Source: Ralstonia sp. NFACC01 (GTDB lineage: Bacteria; Pseudomonadota; Gammaproteobacteria; Burkholderiales; Burkholderiaceae). Taken from it: 64,000 nucleotides of DNA. The notes beneath the pieces were generated by a model that had not been told where the DNA came from, ran no database searches, and worked only from the letters and a program-made list of their open reading frames with translations. Positions 18,004 through 26,041 of the stretch are shown here, in pieces. A program made the position numbers and the translations under genes. Location: the NCBI RefSeq assembly GCF_900115545.1, contig NZ_FOWV01000003.1, forward strand, positions 496,001 to 560,000, read 5' to 3'. Every line of letters starts with the position of its first letter. Position 1 is the stretch's first letter.

Positions 18004-18412
18004 TTGCGCTTTGTTTTTCCGGCGAGTTGGGGCACACTCGTGCACCACTCGCCACACCCGCTGCCGCACCTCTCGCCCGTCCTGGGCACCGTTGTTCTCC
18101 TTCCCTCGCGATATACCAATTTGCAAATGACCGGGATACGCCACGCCGCATGAATCGGCGGTAGCGCGCGTCTATGCTTCGGTCCAAGTGTCGGCGGATT
18201 GTTGGGCCGCACGCCCTCACACCGATAAAACGAGCGCGCGATCCACACGCAGATTGCAGCGCCACGCGACAAAACCAATCGCGAGACAACGGTCTGGAGA
18301 ATGCCGGCGCGCGTACGCAGGCACCCGTACCGATATCAAAACCAAAACAGGGCACCTTAGGCGGACGACCAAGATCGGCCGGCGCGGAGTCCTGCCAGGA
18401 GACAAACCCACC
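18004..18412. other. Intergenic region between gcdH and the purine-type permease
   Basis: No credible reading frame of useful length was seen in these 409 bases. At 18021-18053 a long imperfect hairpin can form: GGCGAGT pairs with ACTCGCC, and inside it GCAC pairs with GTGC around an ACTC loop. It lacks a T-tract on the plus strand, so it may be a weak gcdH 3' end structure. I found no sequence resembling a guanine/adenine riboswitch core. The permease ribosome-binding site CAGGAGAC precedes 18413 by about 11 bases. Confidence 0.4.
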
Positions 18413-19795
18413 ATGGCTGAACAGTCCATTCCGTCGTCGACGGAACTTGGCGCCGCTGGCATCGCCGATGCGCGTGCCATTGATCGCTATTTCCAGATTT
18501 CTGCACGCGGCAGCACGCACAAACGCGAGGTCGTGGCTGGCATCACCACCTTCATGGCAATGGTCTATGCCGTATTTGTCGTGCCGGGCATGCTGGGCAA
18601 GGCCGGCTTTGATACCAGCGCAGTCTTCGTCGCGGTGTGTCTGACCACCGCCTTCGGTTCGCTGCTGATGGGTTTATGGGCCAAGTTGCCGATCGCTATC
18701 GGCTGCGCAATTTCGCTGACCGCGTTCATGGCCTTTGGTCTGGTGCTTGGGCAAAAGCTGACGCCAGAAGTCGCGCTGGGCGCCGTGTTCCTGATGGGTG
18801 TCGTCTTTACCGCCATCTCGGCTACGGGCGTGCGCTCCTGGATCCTGCGCAACCTGCCCTCGGGCGTGGCGCATGGCACGGGCATCGGCATCGGCCTGTT
18901 CCTGCTGCTGATCGCCTCCAACGACGTCGGTCTTGTGGTCAAAAACGCCGGCGAGGGCCTGCCTGTTGCACTGGGCCACGTCACCGCCTTCCCAGTCATG
19001 ATGTCGGTGCTGGGTCTGGCCGCTATCTTCGGCATGGAACGGCGCCGCGTGCCGGGCGGCATCCTGATCGTGATCGTCGCCATATCGATCCTGGGCCTGA
19101 TCTTTGACCCGGCCGTGAAGTTCGCCGGCGTGTTCGCCGTGCCTTCACTCGCCTCTGCAGGTCATGCCTCGCTGATCGGCGCAATGGATATCCGCGGTGC
19201 TCTCACCGCCGCCGTGCTGCCGAGCGTGCTGGCGCTCGTGATGACCGCCGTGTTCGATGCCACCGGCACGATCCGCGCCGTGGCCGGCCAAGCCGGTCTG
19301 CTCAACGACAAGGGCCACATCATCAACGGTGGCCGAGCCCTCACGGCCGATTCCATCAGCTCGATCTTCTCAGCGTTCTTCGGCGGTGCTCCGGCCGCGG
19401 CTTACATTGAGTCGACGGTTGGCGTGGCAGCAGGCGGCAAGACGGGCCTGACGGCAGTCGTGGTCGGCGTGATGTTCCTGGCGGTGATGTTCTTTTCGCC
19501 GCTGGCCGGCCTGGTGCCGTCGTACGCAACGGCCCCGGCGCTGATGTATGTCGGCCTGCTGATGCTCTCCAGCGTGAGCAAGCTGCACATGGACGACATG
19601 GTTGACGCGCTGTCCGGCCTGGTCTGCGCCGTGTTCATCGTGCTGACCTGCAACATCGTCACCGGCATCATGCTCGGCTTCAGCACGCTGGTGATCGGCC
19701 GCCTGGTGGCCGGCGAATGGCGCAAGCTGAACATCGGCACCGTGGCGATTGCCGGTGCCCTAGTGGCCTTCTACGCAGGCGGCTGGGCGATCTGA
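18413..19795 (+). CDS. NCS2-type (AzgA-like) purine permease
   Basis: A 460-residue integral membrane protein of the NCS2/AzgA branch that imports purines such as adenine, guanine or hypoxanthine by proton symport. About 12-14 hydrophobic segments are visible. The N-terminal [21 protein letters not shown] is the AzgA-type first helix, and [17 protein letters not shown] plus [20 protein letters not shown] are family signatures around the substrate site. ATG 18413 follows a good AGGAG; the open frame begins earlier at 18188 without membrane sequence. A strong hairpin terminator follows. Confidence 0.88.
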   Translation: MAEQSIPSSTELGAAGIADARAIDRYFQISARGSTHKREVVAGITTFMAMVYAVFVVPGMLGKAGFDTSAVFVAVCLTTAFGSLLMGLWAKLPIAIGCAISLTAFMAFGLVLGQKLTPEVALGAVFLMGVVFTAISATGVRSWILRNLPSGVAHGTGIGIGLFLLLIASNDVGLVVKNAGEGLPVALGHVTAFPVMMSVLGLAAIFGMERRRVPGGILIVIVAISILGLIFDPAVKFAGVFAVPSLASAGHASLIGAMDIRGALTAAVLPSVLALVMTAVFDATGTIRAVAGQAGLLNDKGHIINGGRALTADSISSIFSAFFGGAPAAAYIESTVGVAAGGKTGLTAVVVGVMFLAVMFFSPLAGLVPSYATAPALMYVGLLMLSSVSKLHMDDMVDALSGLVCAVFIVLTCNIVTGIMLGFSTLVIGRLVAGEWRKLNIGTVAIAGALVAFYAGGWAI

Positions 19796-19821
19796 TCGCA
19801 CACTGAACCGTCTTCACAAAA

Positions 19822-19863
19822 AACAAACCGGCCAGACCCGAAAGGGCTGGCCGGTTTTGTTTT
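19822..19863 (+). terminator. Rho-independent terminator after the permease gene
   Basis: AACCGGCCAGACCC, a GAAA loop and GGGCTGGCCGGTT form a stem with one mismatch, followed by TTGTTTTG. It lies 26 bases after the permease stop. An A-rich left flank means it could also work on the other strand. Confidence 0.85.
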
Positions 19864-19890
19864 GCCTAGGAACCTGAACCGGTTCCAACG

Positions 19891-19919
19891 AAAAAAACGC
19901 CCGGCACAGGGCCGGGCGG
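19891..19919 (-). terminator. Rho-independent terminator of the peroxiredoxin gene
   Basis: CGCCCGGC and GCCGGGCG form an eight-base-pair stem around ACAGG. On the minus strand it is followed by an uninterrupted T-tract (seven As at 19891-19897 on plus). It lies 23 bases beyond the peroxiredoxin stop. Confidence 0.85.
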
Positions 19920-19942
19920 CAATCACACTACCAAGGAGACTG

Positions 19943-20581
19943 TCACTTGTTGGGCTGCGGCGTCAGGCGCAGATACGGCCGCACCGCCTTGTAGCCCTTC
20001 GGGAATTTCTGCTTGAGGACTTCCTCGTCCTTCAACGACGGCACGATGACCACGTCGTCGCCGTCTTGCCAGTTACCCGGTGTGGCCACGCTGTGGTTAT
20101 CGGTCAACTGCAGCGAGTCAATCACGCGCAGCACCTCATTGAAGTTGCGCCCCGTCGAAGCGGGATACGTAATTGTCAGGCGAATCTTCTTGTTCGGATC
20201 GATCACGAACAGCGAACGCACGGTAAAGGTCTCGCTCGCATTCGGATGGATCATGTCGTACAGCTGCGAGACTTTACGATCGGGGTCAGCAATGATCGGG
20301 AAGTTGACGCTGGTGTTCTGGGTCTCATTGATATCGTTGATCCAGCCCTTGTGCGACTCGACCGAATCGACCGACAGCGCAATCGCCTTGACATTGCGCT
20401 TGGTAAATTCATCCTTCAGCTTGGCGGTCAGGCCCAGTTCGGTGGTGCAGACCGGCGTGTAGTCGGCCGGGTGCGAAAAAAGCACGCCCCAGCTATTGCC
20501 CAGCCATTCATGAAACTTGATGCGGCCTTCGCTGGAATCCTGCTCGAAATCAGGGGCGATATCGCCCAAACGTAGAGACAT
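19943..20581 (-). CDS. 1-Cys peroxiredoxin (Prx6-like)
   Basis: A 212-residue peroxiredoxin that reduces hydrogen peroxide and alkyl hydroperoxides. The peroxidatic motif SHPADYTPVCTTEL is at about residues 36-49 and the single cysteine of the protein is in it, so no resolving cysteine exists. The Prx6-type C-terminal extension (GDDVVIVPSLKDEEVLKQKFPKG, read in two parts) is present. ATG 20579-20581 gives the normal start MSLRLGDIAPDF; the upstream frame to 20632 is not conserved. Transcribed alone, divergent from the ElaB-like gene. Confidence 0.93.
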   Translation of the reverse strand: MSLRLGDIAPDFEQDSSEGRIKFHEWLGNSWGVLFSHPADYTPVCTTELGLTAKLKDEFTKRNVKAIALSVDSVESHKGWINDINETQNTSVNFPIIADPDRKVSQLYDMIHPNASETFTVRSLFVIDPNKKIRLTITYPASTGRNFNEVLRVIDSLQLTDNHSVATPGNWQDGDDVVIVPSLKDEEVLKQKFPKGYKAVRPYLRLTPQPNK

Positions 20582-20863
20582 CGTGTCCTCCATACACAGA
20601 TTGGGAACCACTATAGCCAGATTGCCATCCAACCAAAACGACTATAAATTCACAACAACATCACTTTTCGTCATTAGGCGCGGCATTTGCTGACAACAGG
20701 GTGGAAGGCGTGCGCACATTGCCGGACAATGGCCGAAGCATTGATCCATCGCAGGGCGCGCGACGCGAGCGCTTGAAGTTTCGCGGCGCCCACACATATG
20801 CTAGCGAATAAGCGCGTCGACATATTGACGATTGAACTACCCCCCGACACCGAGGACCCGACC

Positions 20864-21190
20864 ATGACGAACACTTCCCCCAACCTGGCCGATTCCGTCA
20901 ATAAGGAGAAACTGATGACCGACGTGAAGACTGTACTGTCCGACGCTGAAACCCTGCTCAAACAAGCTGCGTCCACCAGCGGCGAAAAGGCCGCGGAACT
21001 GCGCGAGCGCGGTATGGGGATGCTCCGCCAAGCCAAGGAAAAAGCGCAGGACCTGCAAGACGCGGTCGTCCACAAGAGCAAGGCTGCCGCACGCGCCACC
21101 GATGACTACGTCCACGATCACCCGTGGCAAGCCGTGGGCGTGGCGGCCGGCGTGGGCCTACTGATCGGCCTGCTGCTCAACCGCAAGTAA
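20864..21190 (+). CDS. ElaB/YqjD/DUF883 family membrane-anchored protein
   Basis: A 108-residue protein with an amphipathic helical region (TDVKTVLSDAETLLKQAAST and the following KAAELRERG), then HDHPWQAVGVAAGVGLLIGLLLNRK, the C-tail membrane anchor of the DUF883 family. E. coli ElaB and YqjD are tail-anchored inner-membrane proteins linked to ribosome association and stress. ATG 20864 has GAGGA seven bases before it. It is followed after 140 bases by a YqjE-type holin-like protein and another membrane protein, mirroring the yqjD-yqjE-yqjK arrangement. Confidence 0.85.
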   Translation: MTNTSPNLADSVNKEKLMTDVKTVLSDAETLLKQAASTSGEKAAELRERGMGMLRQAKEKAQDLQDAVVHKSKAAARATDDYVHDHPWQAVGVAAGVGLLIGLLLNRK

Positions 21191-21205
21191 GCCGCAGCAC
21201 CCTGT

Positions 21206-21256
21206 CTGGCCGATGGCGCGCGCCCTGTGGATCGCGCCATCGGCCAGTTGCGTTTT
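21206..21256 (+). terminator. Strong hairpin downstream of the ElaB-like gene
   Basis: CTGGCCGATGGCGCG (21206-21220) pairs perfectly with CGCGCCATCGGCCAG (21233-21247), 15 base pairs around a 12-base loop. The downstream TTGCGTTTTA is only partly T-rich. It may terminate or attenuate transcription between the ElaB-like and YqjE-like genes. Confidence 0.6.
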
Positions 21257-21330
21257 AGCGGCTCCATTCCGGGCATGGCGCGTGCTGCGTTGGCAGCGGC
21301 GCTATCGGCTTTGCACCATTTCCACACTCC

Positions 21331-21708
21331 ATGACCGACGACACCAGCCCAAAGCTGTTCGCTTCCCTGAAGAAATTGGCCGGCACGGTCGTCTCGATGC
21401 TGCAGACGCGGCTCGAGCTGGCAAGCGTCGAACTGGCTGAAGAAAAAGAACGGCTGCTCGGCACCGCCTTCCTGGGCATGCTGGCCGTGAGCCTCATTGG
21501 CCTGTCCATCATGACGCTGACGGCGTTGGTGGTCATCCTGTGCTGGGATACGTATCGTTGGCAATCCCTTGCCGTGATGGCGGCGCTGTATGCGCTGGGT
21601 GCGGCGGCGTGCCTGTGGAAGGTACGCTCGCTGCTGCGTGACGCACCGCCGCTGTTCGAGGCCACACTGGCCGAACTCGACAAAGACCGGGAGATCCTGC
21701 GCCGATGA
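21331..21708 (+). CDS. YqjE-like membrane protein (phage-holin_3_6 / DUF1469 family)
   Basis: A 125-residue protein with an N-terminal amphipathic helix (LFASLKKLAGTVVSMLQTRLELASVELAEEKERL), quoted only partly in evidence as LETRLELA-like family region, then two membrane spans (GMLAVSLIGLSIMTLTALVVIL and SLAVMAALYALGAAACLWKV). YqjE-type proteins follow ElaB/YqjD-type genes in many proteobacteria. The holin label in databases refers to the fold; no phage genes are near, so lysis is not implied. Its stop overlaps the next gene by four bases (ATGA). Confidence 0.8.
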   Translation: MTDDTSPKLFASLKKLAGTVVSMLQTRLELASVELAEEKERLLGTAFLGMLAVSLIGLSIMTLTALVVILCWDTYRWQSLAVMAALYALGAAACLWKVRSLLRDAPPLFEATLAELDKDREILRR

Positions 21709-22232
21709 CTGACCCCACCGAACACGCACCGTCGCCCGGCACGTCCGTGAACGAACCCGCAGCGAGCGCGCGACATCATGTCCGTCCGTCACGCCGCGGT
21801 GGCGAGACACGCCTGCCACTGAGCGTTCGCAAGGAATTGCTGCTGACACGCGCCGCCCTGGAGCGCTACGACTACGCTCAAGCCCGCAACGATGTACATC
21901 GCGCCACCGGCCGCACCTTCAGCCTGGGCGGCCTCGGGGCGTTGCTGCCGAGCCTGCTCCGCCCGCTGGCGCGACCGAACAGCCTGATGCGGACGCTAGG
22001 CATTGCACGTGAATACCCGCTGGTCGGCACTGCGCTGTCACTCGCGTATGCAGGATTGCGCCGCACCGTCATCGGCCGGATCACGCGCAAGCTCGGCAAG
22101 GTGGGAATCGTGGCCGGAGCGGCCTGGTGGGGCTACAAAAAATGGCAAGAAGCACAAGCTGATCCTGCCAGCGCCCCAACTCCCGCCTCGAATATCGATC
22201 CTGACGAGATCATTCCTGGCAGCACCTCCTGA
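21705..22232 (+). CDS. Uncharacterised membrane-associated protein (third gene of the ElaB/YqjE cassette)
   Basis: A 175-residue protein overlapping the YqjE-like gene by ATGA, so translation is coupled. Residues 40-65 contain VRKELLLTRAALERYDYAQAR, which I tentatively associate with DUF3318/YqjK-like proteins; the rest is basic, with a weakly hydrophobic stretch (YPLVGTALSLAYAGLRRTVIG and IVAGAAWWGYKKW). The Pro/Ser-rich N- and C-termini look disordered. Function unknown; the context suggests a role at the inner membrane with its two neighbours. Confidence 0.65.
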   Translation: MTDPTEHAPSPGTSVNEPAASARHHVRPSRRGGETRLPLSVRKELLLTRAALERYDYAQARNDVHRATGRTFSLGGLGALLPSLLRPLARPNSLMRTLGIAREYPLVGTALSLAYAGLRRTVIGRITRKLGKVGIVAGAAWWGYKKWQEAQADPASAPTPASNIDPDEIIPGSTS

Positions 22233-22248
22233 GGGCGACACACCCACC

Positions 22249-22274
22249 AAAAAGGCCGGACAATCCGGCCTTTC
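22249..22274. terminator. Bidirectional rho-independent terminator
   Basis: AAAAGGCCGGA, loop CAA and TCCGGCCTTT form a compact stem with T-runs on both strands. It lies 17 bases after the envelope cassette and about 20 bases from the stop of the convergent small membrane protein gene. Confidence 0.85.
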
Positions 22275-22294
22275 TCGTTTGCGGCAGTGCAATA

Positions 22295-22660
22295 TCAGTG
22301 CAGCGGAATCGGATGGCGCATGCGTTCCCAGCGCCGAGCCATGTTCTGGCGCAATCCAGCGAGCCCGTGCGGCTGCTCGGGGGCGTCAACCTCGGCTCGA
22401 ACGGGCTGCGCTGCCACATCCGCTTCATGCCCGATGCGCCGCCGACCATGCCACATCAGCGCGCCGCTGGCGGTCCAGCCGATCACGAACAGCGTGTCAC
22501 CAACATGCCGAAGGGGATCGGGCGACGTGCCCGCATGGAAGATGGCGCCGAGCATATCGGGAGGCAACTCCGCGCAGATCCAGAGAAAAATGGCCGGCGC
22601 CGATGCAAAGACTCCCGGCTGCCACCACGGGTGGGCAACTTGCACATTATCGGTCTCCAT
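22295..22660 (-). CDS. Small predicted membrane protein of unknown function
   Basis: A 121-residue protein that I do not recognise. It has two hydrophobic segments, VFASAPAIFLWICAEL (about 16-31) and HVGDTLFVIGWTASGALMW (about 51-69), then an Ala/Glu/Arg-rich cytoplasmic tail with RRRIGHEAD. ATG 22658-22660 is preceded by GGAGGG at good spacing, which supports translation. It stands alone, convergent with the ElaB/YqjE cassette and divergent from fetA. Confidence 0.55.
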   Translation of the reverse strand: METDNVQVAHPWWQPGVFASAPAIFLWICAELPPDMLGAIFHAGTSPDPLRHVGDTLFVIGWTASGALMWHGRRRIGHEADVAAQPVRAEVDAPEQPHGLAGLRQNMARRWERMRHPIPLH

Positions 22661-22908
22661 GGCGCCCTCCGTCGCTTCTTCTAGTGATGTTTCGATCCTA
22701 TGTCTCGCATGCGCAAATGGCGACCCTCCCGTCGCTGAATGGCATGTCGGATTCGTCCGACATCGGCCACCCGTCAACGCTTTGAGGCTGCTCCGTTTGG
22801 GCTAAGGGCCACTCCGCATGGCACGCGGATGGCGTAACCATGCGGCGACGGCACTGCGCCTGCGCGGGTGTGTTCAGGATTACGGCGGAGGAGCGCCACA
22901 CCCGCTCA

Positions 22909-22923
22909 TATGCATAATGCATA
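22909..22923. promoter_or_regulatory. Perfect palindrome upstream of the FetA-like gene
   Basis: TATGCATAATGCATA is a perfect 7-1-7 inverted repeat. It lies about 48 bases before ATG 22971 and could be an operator or overlap a -10 element (TAATGC/CATAAT). A nine-base-pair stem (GCGGGTGTG at 22864-22872 with CACACCCGC at 22897-22905) sits just upstream of it. The regulator is not identifiable. Confidence 0.45.
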
Positions 22924-22970
22924 AAAGCGGCGCATTGATGCCGCACCGTATGCAACACACTCGCCCCACC

Positions 22971-23645
22971 ATGCTTGCCGCCACCCACCTCCAACGCCGC
23001 GACGCACGCACCGATGTCACGTTGCTGCACCCTGCCACCCTTGCTGTGCGGGCCGGTGATCGTATTGCGCTATCCGGGCCATCGGGCGCAGGCAAAAGCG
23101 TGCTGCTGCGCGCGCTGGCATTGCTCGATCCGCTCGATGGCGGGCACGTGACATGGCACGGCCAGGCGATTGGGCCGCGCGCCGTTCCGGCTTATCGCTG
23201 TCACGTGGCGTACGTGCGCCAGCGCCCTGCGCTCCTGCCCGGTACGGTGGAAGACAACCTGCACATGCCGTACCGCCTACACGCGCGGCGACACAGCGCC
23301 GGATTCGATCGCGATGCCGCCATCGCCCTGCTTGCGGGTGCCCAGCGCGACGCCAGCTTTCTCGACAAGAACGCCATCGATCTTTCCGGCGGTGAAGCGC
23401 AGATCGCAGCGCTGGTCCGCACGCTGCAGACTCGGCCGACCGTCCTGCTGCTCGACGAACCTACGGCCGCCCTTGACCCCGCCTCCGCTCGCGCCGTTGA
23501 GGCGCTGTTGCAGCATTGGTTCGCTCAGGCGCCCGAGCGGCATGCGTGGATGTGGGTGACGCACGATCCGGCGCAAGCGGAACGCATCGGCAGTCGGCAT
23601 TGGCGCATGGTTGCCGGGCAGCTCGACACGGAGCCCACGCGATGA
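22971..23645 (+). CDS. fetA: ABC transporter ATP-binding protein, FetA-like
   Basis: A 224-residue ATPase resembling E. coli FetA (YbbL), which works with FetB in iron export and peroxide resistance. Walker A GPSGAGKSVLL is at about residues 37-47, the signature is DLSGGEAQIAAL and Walker B is VLLLDEPTAALD with the H-loop in WVTHDPAQAERIG. The start is uncertain: ATG 22971 gives the normal N-terminus, but 22938, 22950 or 22917 are in frame. It overlaps fetB by ATGA, so the two subunits are coupled. Confidence 0.82.
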   Translation: MLAATHLQRRDARTDVTLLHPATLAVRAGDRIALSGPSGAGKSVLLRALALLDPLDGGHVTWHGQAIGPRAVPAYRCHVAYVRQRPALLPGTVEDNLHMPYRLHARRHSAGFDRDAAIALLAGAQRDASFLDKNAIDLSGGEAQIAALVRTLQTRPTVLLLDEPTAALDPASARAVEALLQHWFAQAPERHAWMWVTHDPAQAERIGSRHWRMVAGQLDTEPTR

Positions 23646-24451
23646 ACGGGCAGGACCTCTCGCTTTCCGCCTGGCAGGTCGGCATTGCGGCCGCGCTGAT
23701 CCTCGTGAACGGCGCGTTATCCGTCGGGCTGGGGCTTGGGCTGGAACGCCGCTTGGCGTGGGCGGCCGTGCGGACCGTCGCGCAGCTGCTGGCGGTGGGC
23801 TTCGTTCTCGAATGGGTATTCGCTCACGCGTATTGGCCGGTGGTATTGGGCATCGTGGCCGTCATGACGTTGATTGCAGGGAATGCAACCGGTAGCCGCG
23901 GCGCGCGCGGCTATTCGGGCCTGCGATGGGACGGCACGTTGTCGGTCTTCGGCAGCACTTGGCTGATCGGGGTGATCGGACTGATGGCCGTATTGCAAGC
24001 GCGGCCGTGGTACGAGCCGCAATACGCCATCCCGATCATGGGGATGATTCTGGGGAACACGCTCACCGGCGTGGGGCTTGCCCTGGAGCGCATGACCGGC
24101 GAACTCACGGCCACGCGAGACCAGGTGGAGACCATTCTTGCGCTGGGAGGCACACGCTGGGAGGCGGCGCGCAATGCCGCACGGGCGGCCGTGCGCGCCG
24201 GCATGACACCGATCATCAATCAGATGACCGTCGTGGGCGTGGTGAGCTTGCCCGGCATGATGACGGGCCAGGTGCTGGCAGGGCAATCTCCGCTGGAGGC
24301 CGTGCGCTACCAGATCGTCATCATGTTTCTACTGGCGGCGTCTTCGGGCTTGGGGACGGTCGCGGCCGTGCTGCTGGCCTATCGCCGGCTGTTCAGCCGC
24401 GAACACCAGCTGCTGAGCGCACGCATCACGCAACGCGTCGGAGCGAAATAA
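23642..24451 (+). CDS. fetB: ABC transporter permease, FetB-like
   Basis: A 269-residue integral membrane protein of the UPF0014/FetB family with about seven hydrophobic helices, e.g. WQVGIAAALILVNGALSVGLGLGLE at the N-terminus and VVGVVSLPGMMTGQVLAG near residue 195, the latter a family signature. With FetA it forms an exporter thought to act on iron. ATG 23642 lies inside the fetA stop. The Nudix gene starts one base after its stop, so it is in the same transcript. Confidence 0.88.
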   Translation: MNGQDLSLSAWQVGIAAALILVNGALSVGLGLGLERRLAWAAVRTVAQLLAVGFVLEWVFAHAYWPVVLGIVAVMTLIAGNATGSRGARGYSGLRWDGTLSVFGSTWLIGVIGLMAVLQARPWYEPQYAIPIMGMILGNTLTGVGLALERMTGELTATRDQVETILALGGTRWEAARNAARAAVRAGMTPIINQMTVVGVVSLPGMMTGQVLAGQSPLEAVRYQIVIMFLLAASSGLGTVAAVLLAYRRLFSREHQLLSARITQRVGAK

Positions 24452-24452
24452 C

Positions 24453-24914
24453 ATGCCCATCGCCCTATCCTGCGGCCTCGTGCTGCTCAACGAAGATGGC
24501 GATGTGCTCCTCGCCCACGCTACTGAAACGCGTCACTGGGACATCCCCAAAGGTGCGCCCGACCCCGGCGAGGACCACCGCGACACCGCCCTGCGCGAGA
24601 CGCGCGAGGAAACCGGTCTCGTGCTCGACAGCCACGCCCTGATCGAACTGGGCAGGTTTCCGTATCGCCGTGACAAGGAGCTGCACCTGTTCGCCACACG
24701 CGTGCGCCGCGCGGAAGTTGCACTCAACACACTGACGTGCACGTCGATGTTCAACAGCTATCACAGCGGCCGGCTCATCCCCGAGATGGATGCGTACCGC
24801 TGGGCCACCGCAGACGAGGTGCCGAAGTATGCGAGCCAATCGCTCACGCGGTTGTTTGCGCAGACGTTGACGCTGGCGAGTATTGATGCCCGCCTGGCCG
24901 AGGCCGGGCTGTAG
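24453..24914 (+). CDS. Nudix hydrolase
   Basis: A 153-residue Nudix protein. The complete Nudix box runs from G35 in KGAPDPGE through TALRETREETGL, matching GX5EX7REUXEEXGU, and provides the divalent metal site for hydrolysing nucleoside diphosphate derivatives. The substrate is not predictable. The C-terminal part (MDAYRWATADEVPKYAS) is typical of bis-5'-nucleosyl or house-cleaning Nudix enzymes. It starts one base after fetB and is probably translated from the same mRNA. Confidence 0.87.
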   Translation: MPIALSCGLVLLNEDGDVLLAHATETRHWDIPKGAPDPGEDHRDTALRETREETGLVLDSHALIELGRFPYRRDKELHLFATRVRRAEVALNTLTCTSMFNSYHSGRLIPEMDAYRWATADEVPKYASQSLTRLFAQTLTLASIDARLAEAGL

Positions 24915-24925
24915 ACGAACGGCAC

Positions 24926-25828
24926 CTAAATCGGCACATCGCCTTCAATCGTCGTGCGATGCAGCGTGCGCCGAAATTTATCCGGGCACCCTGGCGCGAA
25001 ATGGATGGTGGATCTGTTATCCCAGAACAGCATGTCGCCGGCGCGCCAGCGGTGCGTGTAGACGTTGTCGGCGCGGACGCTGTGGGCGAAGAGCTGCTCC
25101 AGCACGCTCGTGCTCTCGTCTTCCGGCAAACCCAGGATGTGCGAGGTGAAGCCTTCGTTGACGAAGAGCGCGCGCTTGCCCGTTTCCGGATGCGTGCGCA
25201 CGACGGGGTGGTCAACCGGCGGCACGGCGTCGCGCTGCGCTTGCGTGAGTGGCGGGCGCCAAGTCGACAGCGCGCGCAATCGCTCGTAACGGTACACATA
25301 CGAATGCACCGCGCGGCGGCCTTCGATAATGCGCTTGAGATCAGCGGGCAGCGTTTCGTATGCGCGGACCATGTTGGCAAACAGCGTGTCACCGCCCTCT
25401 TCCGGCAACTCGCGCATCAACAGCATCGAACCGAGGCTCGGCAGCGGCTTGTATGACAGATCCGAATGCCAGTCGCGCCCCGCATCGCCCAGACCGATCG
25501 GCTGGCCGTTCTCGACCACGTTGGAGACAACGAGGATCTCCGGGTACCCGGTCAAATGAAATTGGTTCAGCACGTGCACCTGCTGCGGCCCGAAAAGGCG
25601 GCTGAATGCCACCTGCGCCTGCGGGGTGAACTGCACATCACGGAAAACGAGCAAGCCATCGTGTGCCAGCCACGCTTGGCGGATAGCGGCGATGTCGGCG
25701 GCAGAGAGGTCCGCCGCATCGCCTAGGCCCAGGATCTCTGCACCCAGCGGTGCACCCGGCAAGCGGCGAACGTGGAACCGGGCCGTGTGAACGGCAGGTG
25801 CATCAGCGGCAAGAACAGCGTCGGACAT
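24926..25828 (-). CDS. TauD/TfdA family Fe(II)/2-oxoglutarate dioxygenase
   Basis: A 300-residue dioxygenase. The iron ligands are visible as HSD (H121, D123 in GRDWHSDLSY) and the distal histidine H290 in TLHRTTI; the following arginine region binds 2-oxoglutarate. Family members hydroxylate taurine, alkyl sulfates, 2,4-D or other small acids, and the substrate cannot be chosen from sequence; no sulfonate transporter is adjacent. ATG 25826-25828 (MSDAVLA) is preferred to an upstream TTG at 25846. It stands as a single gene. Confidence 0.87.
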   Translation of the reverse strand: MSDAVLAADAPAVHTARFHVRRLPGAPLGAEILGLGDAADLSAADIAAIRQAWLAHDGLLVFRDVQFTPQAQVAFSRLFGPQQVHVLNQFHLTGYPEILVVSNVVENGQPIGLGDAGRDWHSDLSYKPLPSLGSMLLMRELPEEGGDTLFANMVRAYETLPADLKRIIEGRRAVHSYVYRYERLRALSTWRPPLTQAQRDAVPPVDHPVVRTHPETGKRALFVNEGFTSHILGLPEDESTSVLEQLFAHSVRADNVYTHRWRAGDMLFWDNRSTIHFAPGCPDKFRRTLHRTTIEGDVPI

Positions 25829-26041
25829 GATGTAAGCGCGCAGCAATAGACGAATTCCACATTACACCGCCCGCACCCGTCGCGTGCCAACGAAGGAATG
25901 CTCAGATCGATACGCGTTCAGCCGCCGACGGTGGCGCCAGGCAGGGTGCCTTCCACCGCATAGCAGTCGATGGGGCGGGCACTATACAGACCGTTCCGCC
26001 CCCCGAAGGAAGCAATCTGCATACGCATGTCGAGCGCACGA

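Noticed and set aside
21331-21708. Phage holin as evidence for a prophage
   Set aside because: The holin-like label is a family name for YqjE-type proteins; no integrase, capsid, tail or lysin gene is nearby.
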